A stretch of 64,000 nucleotides of DNA from Methanolobus sp. ZRKC5 (GTDB lineage: Archaea; Halobacteriota; Methanosarcinia; Methanosarcinales; Methanosarcinaceae), in assembly GCF_038446525.1 (NCBI RefSeq), contig NZ_CP151792.1, forward strand, positions 620,001 through 684,000. The letters are read 5' to 3'. Below, in pieces: positions 46,453 to 55,380 of this stretch. Position numbers and translations under genes: made by a program. Numbering within the stretch: position 1 is the first letter of the stretch; the number at the start of each line of letters is the position of its first letter. Below the pieces are notes generated by a model. It had not been told where the DNA came from and did no database searches. It was given only the letters and a program-made list of their open reading frames with translations.

Positions 46453-47436
46453 TCATCTCCTTGCCCTTTTCATCATACGCATCTGTTCTTTTCCATTGGC
46501 TTCCTCTTCTCTGATACTCCTACCCGTAAAATGCAGGAACACATCTTCAAGGGTTGGTTTATGAATGGATATCGAATCAATAGGAATACCATTCTCTGAA
46601 GCCATAGTGACTATCTGTGCAACATGCTTTTCCGCATTTTGCAAACCAATGACGAGAGAGGAATCATGCACCTCAATGCTTTCGATCTCCGGCAAGGACC
46701 TAACAACTGAATAAAGATCAGCATGTCCTGAAGAGACTATAGTGATTACATCTCCTCCAATATCATTTTTCAATTTTTCAGACGTGTCCATGGCCACTAT
46801 CCCACCCTTATCTATAATGGCTATCCTATGGCAGAGTTTGTCAGCCTCTTCCATATAATGCGTGGTCAGAATAATGCTAATACCTTTTTCTTTGTTCAAT
46901 TTCTCTATGTAGTCCCAAAGGTGATTCCTTGTCTGTGGGTCAAGGCCAAGGGTGGGTTCGTCCAGGAAAAGAACTTTTGGTTCATGCAACAGTCCCCTTG
47001 CAATTTCCAGACGCCGCCTCATACCGCCAGAATATGTTTTCACAATATTGTCTTTTTTCTCATCCAATTCCACCAGTTTAAGGAGTTCCATTATCTTTTT
47101 TTGCCTGATGTCCTTAGGAATACGATACAATCTTCCATGAAAATCCATATTCTCGTAAGCTGTAAGTTCCTCATCAAGACTCTGGTCCTGAAATACTATG
47201 CCAATTGATTTACGGACATCATCTTCGTTTTTCAGTATATCATATCCATTGACAGATGCTTTTCCAGAACTTGGTTTGAGCATGGTTGAAAGCATGGACA
47301 TGGTAGTGGTTTTCCCGGCTCCGTTAGGACCGAGCAGACCGAATACCTCACCTTTCTTTATGTTAAAAGAAAGGTTGTTTACGGCGGTGAAATCACCGAA
47401 TTTCTTAGTAAGATCTTCAACTATAATTGCAAACAT
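46453..47436 (-). CDS. ABC transporter ATP-binding protein (DrrA-like)
   Basis: A 327-residue ATPase with Walker A GLLGPNGAGKTTT, signature YSGGMRRRLEIARG, Walker B VLFLDEPTLGLDP and switch TTHYMEEADKLCH. A C-terminal DUF4162-like extension ends FTGRSIREEEAN. It couples ATP hydrolysis to export through the ABC-2 permease at 45699. It is the middle gene of an operon of regulator, ATPase and permease, with 2-4 bp between genes. Confidence 0.95.
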   Translation of the reverse strand: MFAIIVEDLTKKFGDFTAVNNLSFNIKKGEVFGLLGPNGAGKTTTMSMLSTMLKPSSGKASVNGYDILKNEDDVRKSIGIVFQDQSLDEELTAYENMDFHGRLYRIPKDIRQKKIMELLKLVELDEKKDNIVKTYSGGMRRRLEIARGLLHEPKVLFLDEPTLGLDPQTRNHLWDYIEKLNKEKGISIILTTHYMEEADKLCHRIAIIDKGGIVAMDTSEKLKNDIGGDVITIVSSGHADLYSVVRSLPEIESIEVHDSSLVIGLQNAEKHVAQIVTMASENGIPIDSISIHKPTLEDVFLHFTGRSIREEEANGKEQMRMMKRARR

Positions 47437-47438
47437 TT

Positions 47439-48059
47439 TTATTCCCCGATTCCTTCGAATAAAAGATCGATCTTTGCTGATATATCCCTGGAAAAAGAGT
47501 CATCATTATCCGAATGTAACCATATCATAAGTGAGTGGAAATAGATAGCATTCAGACTTTCTGATGCGATTTTAAGGTCAATTTCGTTCCTGATTTCCCC
47601 ATTTTGCATACCCTCTTTGAGAAAATCACAGAGTATATCGATAAACCTCTGATGACCGTGCTCTTTCTTACCAGAACGCTGACTGGAAGCCATCGTAAGC
47701 CGCTTATGTTCAAAGAACAATAGTCTTGTGAGTTCCTTGTCCTTTTCATAGTTCTCTGCAAGGAGAACGAAGAAATTCATGATCTTCTCCTTTGCAGGCA
47801 CATCCAAAGACATCTGAGTTTCCACTATATTGAAGATCAGCTCCTCTTTTTGCTTTTTAAAGTAAAACAGAAGTGATTCTTTTGTTGGAAAATAATTAAA
47901 GAACGTGCCTTTAGCTATACCAGCTTCTTTTGTTATTTCGCCAACTGTGGTGTTCTCAAAACCTTTTTCTTTGAACAATTTACCCGATACATCAAAAATT
48001 CGATTTCTGGTTTCCTGTTTCTTTTTCTCTCGCAGGGACATACTACCTCGTTTGTTCAT
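47439..48059 (-). CDS. TetR-family repressor of the ABC operon
   Basis: A 206-residue regulator when started at the ATG at 48059; a longer frame upstream is not needed and would run into the promoter. The helix-turn-helix is TTVGEITKEAGIAKGTFFNYFPTKESLLFYF. The C-terminal helical ligand domain has EHKRLTMASSQR and ends LLFEGIGE. It is the first gene of the operon with the ATPase and permease and should repress it until a ligand binds; the two palindromes just upstream are its likely operators. Confidence 0.9.
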   Translation of the reverse strand: MNKRGSMSLREKKKQETRNRIFDVSGKLFKEKGFENTTVGEITKEAGIAKGTFFNYFPTKESLLFYFKKQKEELIFNIVETQMSLDVPAKEKIMNFFVLLAENYEKDKELTRLLFFEHKRLTMASSQRSGKKEHGHQRFIDILCDFLKEGMQNGEIRNEIDLKIASESLNAIYFHSLMIWLHSDNDDSFSRDISAKIDLLFEGIGE

Positions 48060-48069
48060 CAAGTATAAA

Positions 48070-48097
48070 TGACCATGGTCATAAATGACCACGGTCA
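48070..48097 (-). promoter_or_regulatory. Double TetR operator overlapping the promoter
   Basis: TGACCATGGTCA (48070-48081) is a perfect 12-bp palindrome, and TGACCACGGTCA (48086-48097) is a near-identical half-broken copy, 16 bp centre to centre. The TATA element CTTATATATG on the minus strand lies immediately upstream (about 48096-48105), so binding would block transcription of the TetR-ABC operon. This is textbook autorepression geometry. Confidence 0.82.
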
Positions 48098-48234
48098 TAT
48101 ATAAGCATTTTGAAGCTAAAGACCAGACAAAAGCAAAAAATAAAGGTAAAAAATAAAATACAAGACAAACACAATATCCTATGGTCAAAATACAAGACAA
48201 AAAAGATTATGTGTAAATAAAAGGAGGAGAAATA

Positions 48235-48534
48235 ATGGAAGGACACCCACTAAACATAATTCAGGAAAAAGACAGCGATTTTTTTAATATAATAGAAGCA
48301 ACACGTGAAAATGCACTTTCGCAAGGCAGCATTCCACTAAAATACAAGTACCTCATAGCCCTGGCACTTGATGCTGAACACGGAGCTGTGGATGGGGTAA
48401 AGATACTGGCAATGCAGGCAATGGACGAAGGAGCAACAAAAGAAGAAATAATGGAAGCTGTTCGCATAGCAAACTATATTGGCGGTATTGGAAGCGTATA
48501 TGCGGCAGCTAATGCTCTGAGAGATATACTATAA
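48235..48534 (+). CDS. Carboxymuconolactone decarboxylase family protein lacking the Cys pair
   Basis: A 99-residue CMD/AhpD-type protein: YLIALALDAEHGAVDGV and GATKEEIMEAVRIANYIGGIGSVYAAANAL fit the family helices. The usual CxxC-H redox motif is replaced by DAEHGAVDG, so a thiol peroxidase role is unlikely; such forms are suspected of other ligand-binding roles. GGAGGAG precedes the ATG. It is divergent from the TetR operon and might share its operator region. Confidence 0.85.
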   Translation: MEGHPLNIIQEKDSDFFNIIEATRENALSQGSIPLKYKYLIALALDAEHGAVDGVKILAMQAMDEGATKEEIMEAVRIANYIGGIGSVYAAANALRDIL

Positions 48535-48580
48535 AAGAGATTTTTAATCCACAGACTTATATGAACAAACCTTGTAAACT

Positions 48581-49084
48581 TCAAAGGTTCAATATCATTA
48601 TCGAATAATTAAGCATAGTTGCAAATGATACCCAGAGGATGTATGGTACTAGAAGCATACCTGCGGGTTTTGAGATCCTATAGAAGAGCACAATATTCAA
48701 TACGATAACTATCCAGAGAAGCACGATGTCAATTAGACCCATGAAGGGAGAACGAAGTCCGAAAAACAAAATGGACCAGAGTAAATTCAAAAATAGCTGG
48801 ATGCTAAATACGTACATTGCGGTTCTTACTTTTCTTATCTGCCACCCTTTTTGCCATATAATATAAAAAGCAATACCCATTAAAAGATAAAGGAGAGGCC
48901 AGACCACTGAAAAAAGCCAGCCCGGAGGAACGAAGTATGGCTTCACAAGTGATGCATACCACGTAGATATGGAATTGTAAGTGAAGATTCCGCCAAGTAT
49001 GCCTGTTATCTGACATAAGGCGATTGAAATCACTAATTTTTTAAAATCAATTTGTCTCCAATTCACTTTATGCACTCCCTTCAT
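48581..49084 (-). CDS. tspO: TspO/MBR family membrane protein
   Basis: A 167-residue five-helix protein. The family motif WYASLVKPYFVPPGWLFSVVWPLLYLLMGIAFY is present, and helices 3-5 read LNLLWSILFFG and LLVPYILWVSFATML. TspO proteins bind tetrapyrroles or sterols and respond to stress. The function in a methanogen is uncertain. It is monocistronic. Confidence 0.92.
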   Translation of the reverse strand: MKGVHKVNWRQIDFKKLVISIALCQITGILGGIFTYNSISTWYASLVKPYFVPPGWLFSVVWPLLYLLMGIAFYIIWQKGWQIRKVRTAMYVFSIQLFLNLLWSILFFGLRSPFMGLIDIVLLWIVIVLNIVLFYRISKPAGMLLVPYILWVSFATMLNYSIMILNL

Positions 49085-49328
49085 ACATATAATATTGAAT
49101 AATAATTATATGTTCCTATCATACATTTAAAATGTAGGTTGAAAAATAAGCAACCAAACACACGTATGAAAATTTAATAAAAAATCATACATGCCTACTA
49201 TACCCGATAATCCAGTGTATGATTGTGCAGTATTAATATCACAAAGATTCACACTAGCCGCAAAACACACCAATTATACAAAGAAATATACTATATAAAA
49301 TACAGAATCCACAATTATTAGATTGTCT

Positions 49329-50162
49329 TTATCGATCGGATTCAGAATAGACCCCTATGAATTCTGCCATGAAAGTAACAATAATAGAAGACATATAGAC
49401 CCAAAGGAAAATGACAATTATCGAACCTATTGTTCCGTATACTGTAGCAACATTACTGTATGATAGGTAAATACCCATCATATATTTGCCCATTGTAAGC
49501 AAGATAACTGTTAGTAGTGAACCTGTAAAAACATATTTTAAGTCAATATTTGCCTCAGGAAGCATTCTGAAAAGGTACATGAAAAGAACGATCAGTGTAG
49601 CAAAATTGATCAAAAAGCTTGCATATTTGACAGCGCCTGTAGAAATTGAAAGAGTTGCTTCCAGATTATCAGAAATGACAAAGAATATCAGTTCAAATAC
49701 TGTACTCATGGCCACAAGCATCCCAAAGGCAAGAGCTGCAACAAGAGCTGAGAACCTTTTACGGAGAAAACGATGAAGCCAGTTTCTGTTAGAAAACTCC
49801 ATACCCCACATTTTATTGATCATCTTTTGAAGCTGAAGGAAAATATTGCCTGCACTCCATAGATATATCAAGAAACTGACAATAGCACTAACACTAAGAG
49901 AGTTGCTCACAGAAAGCTGTGTGAAAAGCGTATTCAAAGCTTTTATAGAAACGTCATCTGCAAACAATGATACATCCGTAATGATGGCCGCCTCGATTAT
50001 CTGCTCTTTCAGGAAAATACTACCTAAGAACAGAGTGAAAAGAAGAAGAGCAGGCAGGCCTATTACTGTATGGAAAGAAAGAGCGGCACTATTTATGATA
50101 CCATCATCTTCCTTCCACTTATCCAGAGTTCTACTAAACAGGCCGACATATTTTGATACCAT
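49329..50162 (-). CDS. YihY/virulence factor BrkB family membrane protein
   Basis: A 277-residue protein with six helices. It reads DGIINSAALSFHTVIGLPALLLFTLFLGSIFL, IYLWSAGNIFLQLQKMINKMWGM and a C-terminal GTIGSIIVIFLWVYMSSIIVTFMAEF, which matches YihY/BrkB. The family is thought to be a transporter or envelope factor with no proven substrate. Confidence 0.9.
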   Translation of the reverse strand: MVSKYVGLFSRTLDKWKEDDGIINSAALSFHTVIGLPALLLFTLFLGSIFLKEQIIEAAIITDVSLFADDVSIKALNTLFTQLSVSNSLSVSAIVSFLIYLWSAGNIFLQLQKMINKMWGMEFSNRNWLHRFLRKRFSALVAALAFGMLVAMSTVFELIFFVISDNLEATLSISTGAVKYASFLINFATLIVLFMYLFRMLPEANIDLKYVFTGSLLTVILLTMGKYMMGIYLSYSNVATVYGTIGSIIVIFLWVYMSSIIVTFMAEFIGVYSESDR

Positions 50163-50247
50163 CGACTAAAATAATTATCCAATAGGATATAGTTGTTATC
50201 AGATAACAACGATATATGGATATTAATCTTAAATACCAGGGACAATA

Positions 50248-51282
50248 ATGAAGGAAGTAATGAAACAGTCAGGCAAGATGCCACAGGCACTCCTGGTGCT
50301 TAGTGTAATGGCAGCCGTACTTATTTACGCCCTTTACCCCTACATCAATGCATTTTTCGGGGCATTCATACTGTATGTGGTCTTCAAACCACTATATACA
50401 TACCTTACAAACAAAAAGAGCTTAAACAAAAGCATAGCAGCTTTTACGATCATCTTCCTAACAGTCATTTTAATATTGATCCCATTATACATACTCATAA
50501 CAATAGTGGCCCTCCAGATGCAAAATATCCTGTTTGACACGGATACCATTCTTAAATATATAGACTCATTAAGCCTCTATGTCAATCAACTGCCTCTTGA
50601 AAAATTACCCGTAGAGATTAGCATACGAGATAAAATAACAGAAGTTATTGCATCAGCTGCCAATTTCTTTAGCATTCTGCTCTTAAATGCAATTCAAAGC
50701 CTGGGACAAAGGCTTATTGAATTTGTGATAATGTACTTCCTCCTGTACTACCTGCTTACAGGAGTTGGGTCAACATACTCAATTAAACTTCAAAATGCAA
50801 TACCATTCAACAGGAAGAATACGGAAATCCTCAAAAATGAATTCAAGTCCATTGTTAATGCAACACTTATCAGTTCGGGCATAATTGCCTTTGTACAGGG
50901 AACAATACTCACAGTGACATTTCTTTTGCTTGGAGTTGAGGGTGCATTCCTCTGGGGCTTTGTCGCAGTTCTTCTCTCTTTCCTTCCAGTAGTCGGTGCA
51001 ACACTCATATGGGCACCTGCAGTAATAGTTCAATTAATTCAACAGGATTATTTTACTGCTTTGGGCATTTTGATAGGAGGTGTACTCCTTAGTTCTGTTG
51101 ATAATTTCCTCCGGCCATTGATACAGAAGAAAGTCGGGAGTATTCACCCCCTTGAATCAATTATAGGAGTGATAATCGGATTGAACCTATTCGGACTACT
51201 GGGAATTGTGATTGGTCCTCTGTTAATATCATACGTAGTCCTCATGGCAAAGATGTTCAACGAGGAGTATTTACAAGATTGA
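50248..51282 (+). CDS. AI-2E family transporter (PerM-like)
   Basis: A 344-residue protein with seven to eight helices. The pattern FGAFILYVVFKPLYTYLT near the start and the C-terminal VGSIHPLESIIGVIIGLNLFGLLGIVIGPLLISY are family signatures. Some members export autoinducer-2, others are Na+/H+ antiporters; methanogen members are uncharacterised. It is divergent from the YihY gene and its stop at 51282 lies 26 bp from the end of the provirus-like element. Confidence 0.9.
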   Translation: MKEVMKQSGKMPQALLVLSVMAAVLIYALYPYINAFFGAFILYVVFKPLYTYLTNKKSLNKSIAAFTIIFLTVILILIPLYILITIVALQMQNILFDTDTILKYIDSLSLYVNQLPLEKLPVEISIRDKITEVIASAANFFSILLLNAIQSLGQRLIEFVIMYFLLYYLLTGVGSTYSIKLQNAIPFNRKNTEILKNEFKSIVNATLISSGIIAFVQGTILTVTFLLLGVEGAFLWGFVAVLLSFLPVVGATLIWAPAVIVQLIQQDYFTALGILIGGVLLSSVDNFLRPLIQKKVGSIHPLESIIGVIIGLNLFGLLGIVIGPLLISYVVLMAKMFNEEYLQD

Positions 51283-51308
51283 GGATGTTCTTCAATTTAA
51301 AATAGAGA

Positions 51309-51713
51309 TTATAACTCAAACCCCGGAAGATCCATTTCCAAAGGATTTGAACCTCCTCTACCTTTTTGGCCAGGCTGATTTTGTTTAGGTCTTCCTTTTT
51401 TCTTCGATTTGTTTTTAGTTGAAGACCTGGAACTTGATTTTTGTTGTCGTGTCTTAGCTGGTATTTCAGGGCCCATATCTAAAGTATCTACAGCATTGCT
51501 CAGGCCTGAGATAACCGAATTGACAGTCTCTTTCTGCTTTGCTCTTTTCAAGTTCTTACGAGCCTTGAACTCTGCTTCATCTTCTGAGAGGCCTAGATTC
51601 ACAAGCTGCTTTTTTTCTACAGCTATGGCTTTGTTCTCTTTTACAGTCTTTAGCTTCTTGTTGATTGCTTTTTCCTTCTTCTGTTCATTAAAAAAGTGTT
51701 TTATGAAACGCAT
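51309..51713 (-). CDS. Basic C-terminal-charged protein, last gene of the virus-like operon
   Basis: A 134-residue protein. Residues 1-85 are helical and charged (ENKAIAVEKKQLVNLGLSEDEAEFKARKNL), and residues 90-120 are very basic and Ser/Lys-rich (RQQKSSSRSSTKNKSKKKGRPK), so it may bind nucleic acid. GGAGGT lies seven bases before the ATG at 51713. It could condense the genome, by analogy with small viral basic proteins; this is inference. Confidence 0.65.
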   Translation of the reverse strand: MRFIKHFFNEQKKEKAINKKLKTVKENKAIAVEKKQLVNLGLSEDEAEFKARKNLKRAKQKETVNSVISGLSNAVDTLDMGPEIPAKTRQQKSSSRSSTKNKSKKKGRPKQNQPGQKGRGGSNPLEMDLPGFEL

Positions 51714-51714
51714 T

Positions 51715-51879
51715 TTATCTACCTCCAAACATCTTGGATATCAGTAAACTCTTTGAGATCTTCCTGGCAAGCATCTTGCCATTCTCATCAAAAACATTCA
51801 ATCGCTCTTTATTGATCTTTTCAATATCTGACACGTTACGAACTCTTTTCGCCTCCCCTTTATCGTCTATTACAAACAT
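51715..51879 (-). CDS. 54-residue protein of the virus-like operon
   Basis: A small gene on the minus strand with start ATG at 51879 and stop at 51715-51717, too short for most gene finders. The protein starts MFVIDDKGEAKRVRNVSDIE and ends SKSLLISKMFGGR. GGAGG lies before the start, and the stop of the preceding gene overlaps it (TGATG). No family is recognised, but the ribosome site and tight fit support it. Confidence 0.72.
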   Translation of the reverse strand: MFVIDDKGEAKRVRNVSDIEKINKERLNVFDENGKMLARKISKSLLISKMFGGR

Positions 51880-52238
51880 CAGTATCCTCCACGGCCCTCA
51901 AACCATCCATACAGAACACCCAGTAATCCCAGGATCATGAGCAGATATAGTACGACCTGCACCTCCGCAGGCACTGCCTTCGTCAATACAGCCGATACTA
52001 TCAACAGTACAAGGGACGGAGCAAATACTTCCTGGTATTTCACCAGCGTTATTCCTACAGTCACAAACAGTACTATGAGCCACCACCAATCACCATAGAC
52101 CTGATTGATCCAGACATCAGTAAAAGGAGTGAAGAAAGCATCATAGCTTGATAGATTGGTGAATTTCATAATGCTGGGATAATTGCTGACATTAAATCCC
52201 GTTGTGTTGAAGCTTGGTATCGTAGTGTTCGACATCAT
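51879..52238 (-). CDS. Membrane protein with three helices (virus-like operon)
   Basis: A 119-residue protein: an Asn/Ser/Thr-rich N-terminal 45 residues, then three hydrophobic helices (WWWLIVLFVTVGITLV, FAPSLVLLIVSAVLT, VVLYLLMILGLLGVLYGWF). The Asn-rich segment with NTT sites looks exported or virion-exposed. Start overlaps the upstream gene stop. No family known. Confidence 0.72.
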   Translation of the reverse strand: MMSNTTIPSFNTTGFNVSNYPSIMKFTNLSSYDAFFTPFTDVWINQVYGDWWWLIVLFVTVGITLVKYQEVFAPSLVLLIVSAVLTKAVPAEVQVVLYLLMILGLLGVLYGWFEGRGGY

Positions 52239-52612
52239 CCACCTCTGTTAAACAGTTTATATGCAACTCCCAAGATCACCAGGGCATCCACCGCATAGCC
52301 TATCAGGTCTGCAATGGCATCCGGGATGTAGAAGAGTTTCAGGATCGTAGGTACTCCAGTAAAGATGAAACCGATAAATGTGACAGCCATAGACAGACCT
52401 CTGTAAACGACCTTGCCAAGTGTTCCAAAGTAATCAATGATATTGTTTTCATCGTTGCTGGTTTGATTCAGGTCCTCTCGCATATCATTGATCGTTTGTT
52501 GTGGAACAACATCAACATCCTCCTGAACAGGAAATATGCCGGTCAGGTTCACTATGCCAATACTTAATTGAATCAGGATCAGGGCAGTAACAGCTGACTT
52601 GAAGGAGACCAT
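52235..52612 (-). CDS. Membrane protein with N-terminal and central helices
   Basis: A 125-residue protein starting at ATG 52612 after GGAGGACC; the longer frame to 52705 overlaps the preceding gene. It has a first helix (AVTALILIQLSIGIVNL), an acidic linker (QEDVDVVPQQTINDMREDLNQT) and two C-terminal helices (LSMAVTFIGFIFTG, LIGYAVDALVILGVAY). The start is two bases after the stop of the spike-like gene. Confidence 0.7.
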   Translation of the reverse strand: MVSFKSAVTALILIQLSIGIVNLTGIFPVQEDVDVVPQQTINDMREDLNQTSNDENNIIDYFGTLGKVVYRGLSMAVTFIGFIFTGVPTILKLFYIPDAIADLIGYAVDALVILGVAYKLFNRGG

Positions 52613-52614
52613 TA

Positions 52615-55125
52615 TCAGGTCCTCCTGGAGCGATGCATCATAGCAGATACTGCAATGATCACAGCTATTGCTATTACAATACCAGTGACCTGCAGCCAGC
52701 CCCAATACCAGAACAAGCCTGCAAATGCAGCCCCTATAACACAGCCCACATCAGCACGGAACTGGCCAAAAATCAAGATGGAGACTACAACAATCCCTGC
52801 ACTGATAAGGTTGTAAAGCCAGTCTGGTGCGTCCTCAGGCAATAATATCAGTCTTTCCGGTTGTACACCATCACCGCTCCAGGTCACAAGTCTGGTGACT
52901 GCTATGTCCTCTCCAGAAACGCTCAGAGCAGCAAAACCAACATAATAGGTACTATTGATATCCCCTGTAAAAGTGAAGCTCCCTGAGTCCGTAGCACTGG
53001 AAGCCGTGTATAAGTTTGTTCCGTTTGTGGCGTTCACCCAGAACATGCAATTATCAATCTCCAGGGTTGACTCGTAGGAAAGGGAAATCACTCCGGAATC
53101 ATCATGATTAAATGAATAGCTCAACCATTGCTCCGTTAGATCTACAGGAGAATCACTGAGCACAATATCTATCACACCGTCTGCATCCGGAGTCAACCAT
53201 CCGTAATTTATGGTCCTGTCAGGAGTTTCGATGTAGAGAATGTACTGATCAGTTGCAATAAGGTAAGTGGAAGTAATCCCTTCAAAGTCAAAGTATGAAG
53301 AGAATACAGTATCAGTGCCATTTGTGAGAGGCTTATCCAATCTTATAATGCAATCTCCCTCATTGTAGGCACCAGTATTGTCAGTGAGTACAAACTGGTC
53401 GAATATGACGGTTTCATTCTCAGATGGGAGATATACATTAAGCTCTGCAAGGCTGGTTATATCCACATAGATTATTGAGTTCCTGGAATAGTAACCATCT
53501 GCAGAAACACGAACTATATATTTATCAGTCGATAGACTGTCGTAACTTAGACTGGATATGTTCGTTGCTTCTGAGATTGTGGCTTCTTTACTGATATCTT
53601 CGTTATAGATCACTACATAAGAAGGGAGAATCGAGTTAGATGTGGTTTCATCATAGACATAGATGTTCAGTGCATTCAGGACCACGTTGAATGAGTCGCT
53701 GTATGTATAGCTGTTTCCGGCTTCATCATATGATACCTGATACCAACTAATAACCTCACCTGTATAGCCAGTGGTGTCTATGGTGGTGTTGAACCATTCT
53801 GTAGTGGATGAGAATGTGGTGCTTTCTTCCAGGGAGTAGCCGGAGCCATAATCTACATAGAACGATGCATTTTTTAAGTTAGTATCTGACCATTCTATAT
53901 TAGTGTGTACTACTGTGCCGTCGGCTATGTTGTTGTAATCCGGGTCAATATCAATGCTGCTTATTGCAGGGTCTATTGAGTCATATGTAAAATACCATGT
54001 GTCTGAAAGATTGTATGTTGTGTTAGCTCCTACGGTGGATGATGCATTAACATACCAGGAATGCACACCTTGTAAGAGAGAGGGGGATAATGTATTATTA
54101 CCCTCATCAATTGCACCTGACCATATCGGTGATGAATCAATATACACTATAGTACTTAGATTACCACTGCCTGAAACACTATACTGCAAAGATCCATTAG
54201 AAGTTATTGAGGCATTAAGAGGAGTTATGAGGGAGACAGACACCACTGGATATGGGGCTTCATCTGTGATTTTGATACTTTCTGTAGTGGTGTTAATATC
54301 GATGTCAACGATTGGTACAGATATCTGATAATCATTGAGCTGGGTCGCTTCATTATTTTGAATTTCAATAATATAATACGTTCCTGCGTCAGTAACGGAA
54401 ATTGTCGGTTCATTTGAAGTGTACTGCCGAATAGTTACATTGTCAAGATATTCATATACTGATGTACTTGTTACCCAGTTCTGTTTCCATTTCACATAAT
54501 TTGCAGATCTTGTGTTTGTACCTTCTGTAGAGGTTCCTAACAAGTTGCCGTCCATGTCGTAAACATACCAAACCTGATTAGATTTACTTGAAGTTACAAG
54601 TTTTATACGGTACCAAGTGCTCATCACACCATCATAGAACATGTTACCATTATAGTAAAACTGGCCACTGCTAGATGATTGATGCAGATAACCTGCTGTG
54701 TTATCATCTATTGCAGTACTCCCGACAGCAACAGAACAACCATATGAATTTGGTGCAACGCCGTAAAAATCAAATTCTAAAATAAAGCCATCTTCTTGCT
54801 CATTTGTTATACGAGCCATATCAGAAGATGAAGAATATACCCCCCCTACTTTTCCTTTTCCTGTAAAAGAGCCAGTTCCTTCTTCTATTTGCCCTGTCCA
54901 TTCTGAGAAATCACCTGAACAGTTCTCAAAAAAAGTATAAACTGCTTCGCCGTTTGGAGTATAGCCGGGTATTTTTTCTACATATAGTGTGAGATTGCTG
55001 CTGCCAGATATATCCACAACTGTTGTTAGATTAGTGTTATCAATATAATAGGGATATTCCTCGGCTGCCACCATATTAATACTGAGCAGCAACACGACAA
55101 GAACAGGAAATAGTCTAAGCTTCAA
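52615..55125 (-). CDS. Large spike-like surface protein with C-terminal membrane anchors
   Basis: An 836-residue exported protein starting at TTG, with GGTGA upstream. A signal peptide (1-22) precedes a Tyr/Thr/Ser/Asn-rich, beta-rich ectodomain of about 730 residues: a LamG-like first part (TFFENCSGDFSEWTGQIEEG, MDGNLLGTSTEGTN), then two or three Ig-like or carboxypeptidase-regulatory-like modules (SLITPLNASITSNGSLQYSV, LNIYVYDETTSNSILPSYVV). The last 75 residues hold three membrane helices and a basic tail. It resembles a receptor-binding spike or adhesin. Glycosylation sites (NxS/T) are frequent. Its order and anchor resemble pleolipovirus spikes, but no sequence identity is claimed. Confidence 0.75.
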   Translation of the reverse strand: MKLRLFPVLVVLLLSINMVAAEEYPYYIDNTNLTTVVDISGSSNLTLYVEKIPGYTPNGEAVYTFFENCSGDFSEWTGQIEEGTGSFTGKGKVGGVYSSSSDMARITNEQEDGFILEFDFYGVAPNSYGCSVAVGSTAIDDNTAGYLHQSSSSGQFYYNGNMFYDGVMSTWYRIKLVTSSKSNQVWYVYDMDGNLLGTSTEGTNTRSANYVKWKQNWVTSTSVYEYLDNVTIRQYTSNEPTISVTDAGTYYIIEIQNNEATQLNDYQISVPIVDIDINTTTESIKITDEAPYPVVSVSLITPLNASITSNGSLQYSVSGSGNLSTIVYIDSSPIWSGAIDEGNNTLSPSLLQGVHSWYVNASSTVGANTTYNLSDTWYFTYDSIDPAISSIDIDPDYNNIADGTVVHTNIEWSDTNLKNASFYVDYGSGYSLEESTTFSSTTEWFNTTIDTTGYTGEVISWYQVSYDEAGNSYTYSDSFNVVLNALNIYVYDETTSNSILPSYVVIYNEDISKEATISEATNISSLSYDSLSTDKYIVRVSADGYYSRNSIIYVDITSLAELNVYLPSENETVIFDQFVLTDNTGAYNEGDCIIRLDKPLTNGTDTVFSSYFDFEGITSTYLIATDQYILYIETPDRTINYGWLTPDADGVIDIVLSDSPVDLTEQWLSYSFNHDDSGVISLSYESTLEIDNCMFWVNATNGTNLYTASSATDSGSFTFTGDINSTYYVGFAALSVSGEDIAVTRLVTWSGDGVQPERLILLPEDAPDWLYNLISAGIVVVSILIFGQFRADVGCVIGAAFAGLFWYWGWLQVTGIVIAIAVIIAVSAMMHRSRRT

Positions 55126-55129
55126 ACAA

Positions 55130-55378
55130 TCACCTGTAATATCCACCGCTTTCAGTAGTAGTTGACTCGGCAAACGCACTGATCATGAGTGCAATGCCTA
55201 CCAGGATAAGAGAATAATAACGAGCTCCTCTCACAAACACCAGAGTAGGATGATTATATATTCCCAGGGTGGTGGCATAATCATCCATGACATCAAAAAT
55301 TGGCTCTGAGAAGATTACCGTAGCTGCAATGGTAAACATCCCTGCAAAAAACCTGAACCATGCACCCACAGCTCCCAT
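55130..55378 (-). CDS. Two-helix membrane protein (virus-like operon)
   Basis: An 82-residue protein with helices AWFRFFAGMFTIAATVIF and YYSLILVGIALMISAFA, and a Ser/Thr/Gly-rich end (ESTTTESGGYYR). Its stop lies within the ribosome site of the spike-like gene, so translation of the two is coupled. It could be a spike partner or a small envelope protein. Confidence 0.72.
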   Translation of the reverse strand: MGAVGAWFRFFAGMFTIAATVIFSEPIFDVMDDYATTLGIYNHPTLVFVRGARYYSLILVGIALMISAFAESTTTESGGYYR

Positions 55379-55380
55379 GC

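Noticed and set aside
51283-51308. Direct repeat between both ends of the virus-like module
   Set aside because: Only a short TATAACT is shared with the right edge, which is expected by chance in AT-rich DNA.
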